From the NCBI GenBank assembly GCA_026395615.1, contig JAPLYH010000018.1, positions 1 through 13,824 of the forward strand: 13,824 bases of DNA. Reading direction: 5' to 3'. This document shows, piece by piece, positions 7,992-13,824 of the stretch. This DNA is from Candidatus Parcubacteria bacterium (GTDB taxonomy: Bacteria; Patescibacteriota; Minisyncoccia; Minisyncoccales; PEYH01). The stretch's first letter is position 1, and each line of letters begins with the position of its first letter. Both the position numbers and the translations under genes were made by a program. The notes under the pieces are model-generated. The model worked only from the letters and a program-made list of their open reading frames with translations. It made no database searches and had not been told where the DNA came from.

Positions 7992-8007
7992 AATTTTAAA
8001 ATAGTTA

Positions 8008-8937
8008 ATGACAACAGGAACGAAAATAAAAGTAGTTGGCGTAGGTGGATCTGGAGGGAATGCAATCTCTAGAATGGCCAAATGCAAAATTCAGGGCGTT
8101 GAGTTAATAGCCCTTAATTGTGATGCTCAAGATATCAAAAAGACGAAAGCTCATAAAAAAATTCAAATTGGGAAAAATTTAACACGTGGATTAGGCGCTG
8201 GGATGAATCCTAGAATAGGAAAAGAAGCTGCCGAAGAAAGCAGGGAATTAATAGAAGAGGCATTGAAAGGAAGTGATATCACTTTTATTGTTTGTGGATT
8301 AGGGGGCGGAACAGGAACGGGCGCAGCTCCATTGGTAGCGGAAATTTCTAAAAAACTTGGAGCATTAACCATAGGAGCAGTTACCCTGCCCTTTTCTTTT
8401 GAGGGAGCTCAAAGAAAGGCAATTGCGAAGATTGGACAAAATCGGATGAGAGACAAAGTGGACACTCTTTTTGTTATTCCAAATGATAAATTACTTACTC
8501 AAATTAATGATAAAACCACACTTGTTTCCGCTTTTTGGATGTGTGATGAGATTTTAAGGCAAGCTGTGCAAGGTATTTCCGATTTGATAACAAAACCAGG
8601 GATTATTAGCGTTGATTTTGCTGATATTAAAGCGATAATGAGTAATTCAGGGAACGCTCTTTTTGGGGTAGGAAGCGCTGAAGGCGAGAATAAAATAGAA
8701 AAGGCGACTGATAAAGCGATCCATTCCTCTTTCTTAGATTTTGGAATTAAGGGCGCTAAGAGGGTATTGTTTAATATCACTGGCGGAAAGAACTTATCTT
8801 TAGCTGAAGTCCAGCAAGCTGCTAAAATTATAACTAGAAACTCTTCTGCCACCCGAGTTATTTTTGGCGCTATAGAAGACAGAAAACTCAAACCAGATGA
8901 GGTAAAAATTATTCTCATAGCCGCAGGAGTTGAATAG
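8008..8937 (+). CDS. ftsZ: Cell division GTPase FtsZ, C-terminal tail absent
   Basis: Tubulin-like GTPase that builds the division ring. The 309 residues include the N-terminal GVGGSGGNA (11-19), the T3 region TRGLGAGMNP (59-68), the tubulin signature GGGTGTGAAP (99-108), LPFSFEG (127-133) and the T7 loop at 201-206. The T7 loop reads SVDFAD: both catalytic Asp residues (203, 206) are present, but the usual first Asn is Ser201. The protein ends at IILIAAGVE, the edge of the globular domain. The variable linker and conserved C-terminal peptide found in most FtsZ (usually 350-400 residues) are missing. rlmN starts 18 nt later with a normal N-terminus, so no remnant tail is hidden there. Confidence 0.96.
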   Translation: MTTGTKIKVVGVGGSGGNAISRMAKCKIQGVELIALNCDAQDIKKTKAHKKIQIGKNLTRGLGAGMNPRIGKEAAEESRELIEEALKGSDITFIVCGLGGGTGTGAAPLVAEISKKLGALTIGAVTLPFSFEGAQRKAIAKIGQNRMRDKVDTLFVIPNDKLLTQINDKTTLVSAFWMCDEILRQAVQGISDLITKPGIISVDFADIKAIMSNSGNALFGVGSAEGENKIEKATDKAIHSSFLDFGIKGAKRVLFNITGGKNLSLAEVQQAAKIITRNSSATRVIFGAIEDRKLKPDEVKIILIAAGVE

Positions 8938-8955
8938 AAAATTATTTTTGATTCA

Positions 8956-9960
8956 ATGGATTTAGACGTATTAGATAAGATATTAAAAGATGAACCGGAG
9001 TATCGCCTTAAACAGATTAAAAAGGCGATATTTTCTGATTTGATTAAAGATTGGAATCAGGCCACTGTTTTACCATCTCCTTTGCGCGATAAATTAAATA
9101 AATTGTGTCCGCTGGAAATCGTGGGTAAGATTTACAATAGTAAAGACGAATTAACTAGCAAAGCAGTGATTACATTGGATGATAAAGAAATAATTGAAAC
9201 GGTTTTAATAAAGCACGAAGATGGCCGAAAAACAGTTTGCGTTTCTTCACAAGTAGGATGCCCGTTGGGTTGTGTTTTTTGCGCCACTGGCCAACTCGGT
9301 TTTACTAGAAATTTGACTGCTTCTGAAATAGTGGGACAAGTTTTATTTTGGAATCGTTATTTACAGGCGCAAAAAGAGAAAATAACCAATATTGTTTTTA
9401 TGGGAATGGGCGAACCGTTTTTAAATTATGATGAAGTGATGAAAGCAATAAGAATAATAAACGGGAAAGATGGGTTTAATATTGCAGCAAGAAAAATCTC
9501 TGTTTCTACTGCTGGATTACCAGAACAAATTAGAAAATTTGCAGAAGAAGGATTACAGATTAATTTGGCAATTTCTTTGCATGCTCCAGATGATGATTTG
9601 CGGACAAAATTAATGCCGATTAATAAAAAATATCCGATTAAGGAAATTTTATCAGCAGTTGATTATTATATAGAAAAAACCAATCGCAAAGTTATGTTTG
9701 AGTATTTAATGATAGATGGTATCACTGATTCGGAAAAAAATGCGCGCGAGCTAGCTATTTTGTTAAACAAACCACTTTATATGGTTAATTTAATTTCATA
9801 TAACCAAACTGATAAATATAAATCATCTTCAAAAGAAAAGATTGATAAATTCAAAAAGATTTTAAAGGAAGATGGTATTAATGCCAGTCAGCGCTTTAAA
9901 TTTGGGCAGGATATAAAAGGCGCTTGCGGACAATTGGCAGGAGATGATTTGTCAAAGTAA
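8956..9960 (+). CDS. rlmN: Dual-specificity rRNA/tRNA adenine-C2 methyltransferase RlmN
   Basis: Radical SAM enzyme that forms 2-methyladenosine at A2503 of 23S rRNA and, in some bacteria, A37 of tRNAs. The 334 residues hold the cluster motif GCPLGCVFCATG with Cys102, Cys106 and Cys109 (C-x3-C-x2-C). Cys95 (TVCVSSQVGC) matches the conserved upstream Cys. Cys324 in GACGQLAGD is the methyl-carrying catalytic Cys. MGMGEP and SVSTAGLP are also present. It is the last gene of the lepB run, 18 nt after ftsZ. No hairpin terminator follows, only a T run that leads straight into the next promoter element. Confidence 0.97.
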   Translation: MDLDVLDKILKDEPEYRLKQIKKAIFSDLIKDWNQATVLPSPLRDKLNKLCPLEIVGKIYNSKDELTSKAVITLDDKEIIETVLIKHEDGRKTVCVSSQVGCPLGCVFCATGQLGFTRNLTASEIVGQVLFWNRYLQAQKEKITNIVFMGMGEPFLNYDEVMKAIRIINGKDGFNIAARKISVSTAGLPEQIRKFAEEGLQINLAISLHAPDDDLRTKLMPINKKYPIKEILSAVDYYIEKTNRKVMFEYLMIDGITDSEKNARELAILLNKPLYMVNLISYNQTDKYKSSSKEKIDKFKKILKEDGINASQRFKFGQDIKGACGQLAGDDLSK

Positions 9961-9969
9961 GTATTTTTT

Positions 9970-9978
9970 TGGTAGAAT
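9970..9978 (+). promoter_or_regulatory. Extended -10 promoter of the micro-ORF
   Basis: TGG-TAGAAT is an extended -10 element (TGn-TAnAAT) directly after a seven-T run. No -35 box is needed for this class and none is seen. The predicted start is near 9985, giving a leader of about 40 nt. The same sequence with two changes recurs before the glycosyltransferase pseudogene. Confidence 0.55.
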
Positions 9979-10024
9979 TAAATAAAGGTCATTGGACGAT
10001 AAAATAATATAAAATATCAAAAAT

Positions 10025-10117
10025 ATGGGAATCGGATGGGCTAATCAAAAACGTCTTGCGAGAAAATTAAAGAAAAGAGGAATAATCACAAAAAACAAAC
10101 AAAGAAATAAAAAATAA
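10025..10117 (+). CDS. 30-residue basic micro-protein, unknown function
   Basis: I do not recognise this product. It begins MGIGWANQKRLARKLKKRG and continues with a Lys/Arg/Asn-rich tail to a TAA stop. Twelve of 30 residues are Lys or Arg and none is acidic, so it should bind RNA, DNA or membranes. The first two thirds could form a short basic helix. Support for a real gene: it fills most of a small transcription unit between its own extended -10 promoter (9970-9978) and its own strong terminator (10131-10154), in a genome that wastes little space. A ribosome-associated peptide is the most natural guess. It does not match bL34, bL36, THX or the COX24-like motif from memory. The alternative is a small regulatory RNA with a chance ORF. 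Confidence 0.55.
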   Translation: MGIGWANQKRLARKLKKRGIITKNKQRNKK

Positions 10118-10130
10118 TTTAATTCGCCTA

Positions 10131-10154
10131 AAATCGCCATTCTGGCGATTTTTT
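10131..10154 (+). terminator. Intrinsic terminator after the micro-ORF
   Basis: A perfect 9-bp hairpin AAATCGCCA / TGGCGATTT with a 3-nt loop runs into six T residues. It ends the micro-ORF unit. Its last T is also the first base of the extended -10 element of the next gene. Confidence 0.92.
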
Positions 10155-10162
10155 GGTAAAAT
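10154..10162 (+). promoter_or_regulatory. Extended -10 promoter before the glycosyltransferase pseudogene
   Basis: TGG-TAAAAT follows the terminator T run with no gap. The predicted start is near 10169, 20 nt before the ATG at 10189. This also argues against an in-frame TTG at 10153 as the gene start, because that codon lies upstream of the transcript. It may also serve greA downstream. Confidence 0.6.
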
Positions 10163-10188
10163 TAAGTAAGATATTAATAAAATTAAAT

Positions 10189-11239
10189 ATGAAAATTGCG
10201 TATTTTATAGGGACTCTTAAAAAAGAAGATGGCGTGACGCGGGTGCTCCTTGCCTTGATTGACCAAGCAAGAAAAAAAGGAATTGATTCTGTTATCATCA
10301 CTGGTTGGGCAGAAGATGTTTCTATTTCTCCTGTTCCAGTTATACAGGTTCCTTCAGTTATTTTTCCGCTGTATAAAGCATATAGAATTTCTGTGTCAGG
10401 CATGCGAGGGTTCAGTAAAAGATTAGATGAATTTAAGCCAGATATAATTCATTTGCACAGCCCGGATACAATTGCCTGGTCAGCGCTAAAATACTCAAAA
10501 AAACATCATATCCCGATAATTGCCACTCATCATACTGATTTTTGTAAATATCTTGCCTATTACCATCTTTCAATTTTAAAGCCTCTGGTTTGGTTATTGT
10601 TGAGAAGATTATATAAACAGATGAATTTTACAACAACTCCATCCCAGGTCATATCTCAAGAACTGATTGGCAATAGAATACCAAATGTTCACACGCTTCC
10701 CTGGGGAGTGGATTTAGCCAACTTTAGCCCATCTTTCCGCTCCGATGACTGGAGGAAAGAAATTAACAAAGGGCAGGATAAAAGTATTTTGTTGTGCGTT
10801 TGCCGGCTTACCTGGGAAAAGGATTTACGCACTTTAGCAGATGCATATAAATTACATAGAAATAAAAGGGATGATTTTTCTATGGTTATAGAAGGCAGAA
10901 CTTTCTAAAACTTATGCTTCGTCGGATATATTTGTTTTCCCCTCAACTACTGAAACATTTGGAAACGTTACAATAGAAGCAATGGCATCCGGACTTGTTC
11001 CAGTTGTCGCTAATGCGGGCGGTTCAATGTCCCTTGTAAAAGATGGAGAAAACGGGTTTTTAACAATACCAAAAGACCCTAAAGATTTTAGCCAGAAAAT
11101 TGATTCTTTGCTGAATAATTCCGGAATAAGAGAGAAGATGAAAAAAATTGCTCTGGTATTTTCAAAAGATTTTACCTGGGGAAGAGTTTTTGATAAACTT
11201 TTCAGAATGTATATTCAATTATTGGAAAACAAGAATTAA
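10189..11239 (+). pseudogene. Glycosyltransferase (GT4-like), frameshifted and internally deleted
   Basis: A GT-B glycosyltransferase that would move a sugar from a nucleotide-sugar to a lipid or glycan acceptor. The 5' part (10189-10908, 239 residues) has MKIAYFIGTLKKEDGVTRVL, an acceptor-domain THHTDF (114-118), LPWGVD (170-175) and the strand SILLCVCRLTWEKDL. It ends in a TAA at 10906. The 3' part is open in the +1 frame from 10892 to 11239. It encodes SKTYASSDIFVFPS, the E-x7-E motif (Glu codons at 10952 and 10976) and EAMASG. Placed end to end the parts give about 354 residues, and the segment that normally carries the GDGP loop and the next helix-strand unit (roughly 35-40 residues) is missing. 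The damage is therefore a deletion of a length not divisible by three. No other stop is seen, so it is recent or an assembly error. Confidence 0.85.
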
Positions 11240-11258
11240 AATATCGTAATAGATTATT

Positions 11259-11717
11259 ATGTCGAGATATTTGACCCGCGAGGGGTTAGAAAAATTGAAA
11301 AAAGAATTAAATTATCTTGAAAATACAAAAAGAAAAGAGTTAGCTAAAACGCTTAAACACGCGATTTCTTTTGGCGATCTTAAAGAAAATGCTGCTTATC
11401 ATGAAGCTAAGGATGCGCAAGGTTTTTTAGAAGGAAGGATTTCGGAATTAAAAGAAATTATTGGCACAGCAGAATTAGTTGAGAAAAGCAATAATCAAAT
11501 AGATGGTGTTCAGATTGGTTCAACTGTTATTCTTAAATCTGAAAATGGAAAGGAGAAATTTCAAATTGTTGGGCCAGATGAGGCGGATATCTTGAATGGC
11601 AAAATTTCTTATAAATCACCTCTCGGAGAAATTATTTTAGGAAAAAAACAAGGAGAAACAGCAATGCTCAAAAATTCAGGAGAGGAAATAGAATATAAAA
11701 TTGTTAAAGTGGAATAA
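11259..11717 (+). CDS. greA: Transcription elongation factor GreA
   Basis: Enters the RNA polymerase secondary channel and stimulates cleavage of backtracked RNA. The 152 residues form an N-terminal coiled coil (about 5-75) whose tip FGDLKENAAYHEAKD carries the two acidic residues Asp40 and Glu43 that act at the active site. A C-terminal FKBP-like domain (about 80-152) includes IGSTVIL and SPLGEIILGKKQGE. Length and layout are typical. It lies 19 nt after the glycosyltransferase pseudogene, with no clear promoter of its own, and is followed by a hairpin terminator. It probably depends on the promoter at 10154-10162. Confidence 0.97.
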   Translation: MSRYLTREGLEKLKKELNYLENTKRKELAKTLKHAISFGDLKENAAYHEAKDAQGFLEGRISELKEIIGTAELVEKSNNQIDGVQIGSTVILKSENGKEKFQIVGPDEADILNGKISYKSPLGEIILGKKQGETAMLKNSGEEIEYKIVKVE

Positions 11718-11737
11718 TATATTTTTCTTGGAGTTTT

Positions 11738-11762
11738 AAAACCGTATTTTTAGCGGTTTTTT
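11738..11762 (+). terminator. Intrinsic terminator after greA
   Basis: The stem AAAACCG / CGGTTTT (7 bp) closes a 9-nt loop and is followed by T residues to 11762. It lies 20 nt after the greA stop and separates greA from the nrdD control region. The long loop makes it weaker than the 10131-10154 terminator. Confidence 0.75.
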
Positions 11763-11769
11763 GGTTAAG

Positions 11770-11778
11770 TTATCCACA
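11770..11778 (+). promoter_or_regulatory. Perfect DnaA box upstream of nrdD
   Basis: TTATCCACA is the exact high-affinity DnaA-binding 9-mer. It sits about 48-56 bp upstream of the predicted nrdD transcription start, a position suited to regulation. DnaA control of a ribonucleotide reductase operon is known from E. coli nrdAB. Only one box is seen and nothing else here resembles a replication origin. Function is inferred. Confidence 0.5.
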
Positions 11779-11790
11779 GTTAAACCCTTT

Positions 11791-11819
11791 TTGACCGAAA
11801 TTTGGACTTGGGGTAATAT
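11791..11819 (+). promoter_or_regulatory. Sigma-70-type promoter of nrdD
   Basis: TTGACC (11791-11796), a 17-nt spacer and TAATAT (11814-11819) form a good promoter. The predicted start is near 11826, which leaves a leader of about 48 nt. No NrdR-box pair (acaCwAtATaTwGtgt type) is recognisable. Confidence 0.65.
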
Positions 11820-11837
11820 AAAGACATTAAAGATAAC

Positions 11838-11860
11838 ACTTGCTCCATTTGAGAGCGAGT
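11838..11860 (+). other. Hairpin in the nrdD leader
   Basis: ACTTGCTC (11838-11845) can pair with GAGCGAGT (11853-11860) through eight base pairs including one G-U, around a 7-nt loop. It would occupy the middle of the short nrdD leader, ending 13 nt before the ATG. No T run follows, so it is not a terminator. It may affect translation or mRNA stability, or be chance. Confidence 0.45.
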
Positions 11861-11873
11861 TTGTTTGCTAAAG

Positions 11874-13824
11874 ATGACTAAAATCATAAAAGTTAAAAAA
11901 AGAGACGGGTCAATTGTTGAATTTGAACAAGAGAAGATATCAAAAGCGATATATAAAGCCATCACTGCAACGGGGCAAGGAGATGGCGTTTTATCTAAAC
12001 AGCTTTCTAAAAAAGTAGCTGATATTTTAGGCAGGCGTTTTCAAGAGAATGAAATTCCAGATGTTGAACAAATTCAAGATATCGTGGAGGAGGTTTTAAT
12101 TGCAGAGAATTTAACTGAAACAGCAAGAGCTTATATTCTTTATAGGGAGCAAAGAAGAATAACCAGAGAAGCGGTTGCTGCCAGCGAGGAAGCTGTTGAT
12201 AGAATTGACCAATATCTCGGGCGGCTTGATTGGGAAGTTCAAGAAAATGCCAATATGACCTTTTCTTTACAAGGGCTTAATCATTACGGAGTTTCATATA
12301 TTGTCAAAAAATATTGGCTGAATAAAATTTATCCAAAAGAAATCCGACAGGCAGTAGAGAATAATGATTTTCACATTCATAATTTGGATACTCTTGGCCT
12401 TTATTGCGCGGGGTGGGATTTATATGATTTTTTGCTCCGCGGATTCGGTGGAGCTCAAGGGAAAGTGGAATCCAAACCACCGAAACATTTCAGAGCTGTT
12501 TTAGGACAAGTTGTTAATTTTTTATATACTTTGCAAGGCGAAGTCGCCGGCGCAGTGGCTTTTTCTAATTTTGATACTTTGCTAGCTCCTTTTATCCGTT
12601 ACGATAATTTGAATTATGAGCAAGTAAAACAATCGTTGCAGGAATTTCTTTTTAATATGGCGGTTCCTACCAGAGTAGGATTTCAGAATCCTTTTTCTAA
12701 TATAACTCTGGATTTAAGCCCATCCCCGGTGTTTGCTAATCAGCCGGTTATTTGGGGAGGCAAGCCCCAGAAAGAAACTTATGGCGAGTTTAAAGAAGAG
12801 ATGCGGGTTTTTGATAAGGCATTATACGAAACAATGCTTGAAGGAGATAAATACGGCCGGCCTTTTCATTTTCCAATTCCAACGATAAATATAACAAAAG
12901 ATTTTCCTTGGGATGATCCGGTTTTTGATTTGATTTTTGAGGCCTCAGCAAAATATGGAATTAATTATTTTGCCAATTATATAAACTCTGAAATGAGCCC
13001 TGATGACGTAAAGAGCATGTGCTGTCGTTTGAGATTGAACTTAAAAGAGCTTCATAATCGTGGTGGCGGAGGATTATTTGGAGCAGGAGCATTAACGGGA
13101 AGTATCGGAGTGGTTACGATTAATCTTCCAAAAATCGGTTATCTTTCCAAGACCAAAAAAGATTTTTTTGAACAACTCGGTAAAACAATGGATCTAGCCA
13201 AGGAGAGTTTGGAAATTAAAAGAAAAACAATAGAGAATTATATTGAAAAAGGACTTTATACATACTCTAAATATTATTTAAATGGAGTCAAGCAAGGCAG
13301 AGGCGCTTATTATGCTAATCATTTTTCTACTATTGGCTTAATCGGAATGAACGAAGCGCTTGTTAATTTTCTAGGAGAAGATATCGCTTCAAATAATGGG
13401 AGAAAATTTGCTCTTGATATAATGGATTTTATGAGAGATCGACTTTTGCAGTATCAAAAAGAAACAGAGCATATGTATAATTTAGAAGCAACGCCCGCAG
13501 AAAGTACCGGTTATCGCTTGGCCCAAAAAGATAGAGAAAAATATCCGGGCATTATCACCGCCGGCGTTCCAGAATTTCCATACTACACAAATTCCAGTCA
13601 ATTGCCGGTTAACTATACTGATGATGTTTTTGAGGCGCTGAAACTTCAAGATGATTTACAATCTCGTTATACAGGCGGTACGGTTTTACATATTTTTGCC
13701 GGCGAACGAATGTCAAATGCGGAATCGGTTAAAAGTTTAGTAAAGAATGTTTTTACTAAATTCAAATTGCCATATATCACTTTGACCCCTACTTTTTCCA
13801 TTTGTCCGGTCCATGGGTATATTG
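11874..13824 (+). CDS. nrdD: Anaerobic ribonucleoside-triphosphate reductase (class III), 3' end outside window
   Basis: Oxygen-sensitive glycyl-radical enzyme that reduces NTPs to dNTPs for DNA synthesis. The frame is open to the last base, giving 650 residues plus one base. An N-terminal ATP-cone (about 1-95: KRDGSIVEFEQEKI, IPDVEQIQDIVEEVL, ETARAYILYREQR) provides allosteric control of overall activity. The barrel domain includes DFHIHNLDTLGLYCAGWDL, MCCRLRLNLKEL (Cys383, Cys384) near the expected active-site Cys, and NLEATPAESTGYRLA. The last residues SICPVHGY (Cys644) open the C-terminal zinc site. The rest of the zinc site and the glycyl-radical loop lie outside, so catalytic completeness cannot be judged. 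The activase gene nrdG probably follows but is not in view. Confidence 0.97.
   Translation, partial: MTKIIKVKKRDGSIVEFEQEKISKAIYKAITATGQGDGVLSKQLSKKVADILGRRFQENEIPDVEQIQDIVEEVLIAENLTETARAYILYREQRRITREAVAASEEAVDRIDQYLGRLDWEVQENANMTFSLQGLNHYGVSYIVKKYWLNKIYPKEIRQAVENNDFHIHNLDTLGLYCAGWDLYDFLLRGFGGAQGKVESKPPKHFRAVLGQVVNFLYTLQGEVAGAVAFSNFDTLLAPFIRYDNLNYEQVKQSLQEFLFNMAVPTRVGFQNPFSNITLDLSPSPVFANQPVIWGGKPQKETYGEFKEEMRVFDKALYETMLEGDKYGRPFHFPIPTINITKDFPWDDPVFDLIFEASAKYGINYFANYINSEMSPDDVKSMCCRLRLNLKELHNRGGGGLFGAGALTGSIGVVTINLPKIGYLSKTKKDFFEQLGKTMDLAKESLEIKRKTIENYIEKGLYTYSKYYLNGVKQGRGAYYANHFSTIGLIGMNEALVNFLGEDIASNNGRKFALDIMDFMRDRLLQYQKETEHMYNLEATPAESTGYRLAQKDREKYPGIITAGVPEFPYYTNSSQLPVNYTDDVFEALKLQDDLQSRYTGGTVLHIFAGERMSNAESVKSLVKNVFTKFKLPYITLTPTFSICPVHGYI

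Noticed and set aside
7987..8006. AT-rich inverted repeat between ftsA and ftsZ as a terminator
   Set aside because: The AAAATTTTAAAAT stretch has no GC in the stem and no T run after it. It is ordinary AT-rich spacer in a co-oriented pair.
7873..8302. Two near-DnaA boxes (TGTGGATTA) in ftsA and ftsZ
   Set aside because: Both carry one mismatch and encode conserved protein segments, so chance is sufficient.
10153..10188. In-frame TTG start extending the glycosyltransferase by 12 residues
   Set aside because: The TTG lies inside the terminator T run and overlaps the predicted promoter. MKIAYFIGTL from 10189 is the typical family N-terminus.
10982..11239. Separate 85-residue gene
   Set aside because: The same frame is open upstream to 10892 and encodes the preceding GT4 segment including the E-x7-E motif, so this is the 3' part of the broken glycosyltransferase.
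11763..11873. Possible NrdR boxes or a cobalamin-type riboswitch upstream of nrdD
   Set aside because: No NrdR-box pair is visible, and the leader of about 48 nt is too short for a cobalamin riboswitch.

Overview
The window is AT-rich bacterial DNA, densely packed with single-copy housekeeping genes. The genes are compact, spacers are short, genetic code 11 applies (TGA ends dprA inside an ATGA overlap, so the Gly-TGA code of Gracilibacteria/SR1 is excluded), and Shine-Dalgarno sequences are almost absent. Together with an rpsU-yqeY pair, a basic long-tailed bS21-like protein, a tail-less FtsZ and a class III ribonucleotide reductase, this suggests an anaerobic, streamlined bacterium, most likely a Patescibacteria/CPR (Parcubacteria-like) genome. 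That placement is inference from gene style and was not tested by phylogeny.

Left arm (minus strand, 23-3690): a promoter at 3663-3690 fires leftward into pth, dprA and topA, followed by tRNA-Leu(CAA) and a hairpin terminator. pth recycles peptidyl-tRNA, dprA loads RecA on incoming single-stranded DNA, and topA relaxes negative supercoils. The pth promoter is so close to the ATG that the mRNA is predicted to be leaderless.

Middle (plus strand, 3706-9960): a good sigma-70-type promoter drives a tightly packed run of lepB, hisS, rpsU, yqeY, ybeY, ftsA, ftsZ and rlmN with gaps of 2-18 nt. It combines protein export, translation (HisRS, bS21, YbeY, RlmN) and cell division (FtsA/FtsZ). FtsZ stops at the end of the globular domain, with no linker and no C-terminal FtsA-binding peptide, although ftsA is directly upstream.

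Right part (9965-11762): a 30-residue, strongly basic micro-ORF sits between its own extended -10 promoter and its own terminator. Next comes a family-4-type glycosyltransferase gene broken by a frameshift plus an internal deletion, then intact greA and its terminator.

Right end (11763-13824): a short control region carries a perfect DnaA box, a sigma-70-type promoter and a leader hairpin. It precedes nrdD, the anaerobic ribonucleoside-triphosphate reductase, which runs off the window after 650 residues, just as its C-terminal zinc site begins.

No mobile element, CRISPR array, phage gene or defence island was seen, and no stretch above 300 nt lacks a gene. I found no clear new multi-gene system. 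The best candidates for something new are the micro-ORF unit, the tail-less FtsZ, the DnaA box at nrdD, the leaderless pth promoter and the general lack of Shine-Dalgarno sequences.
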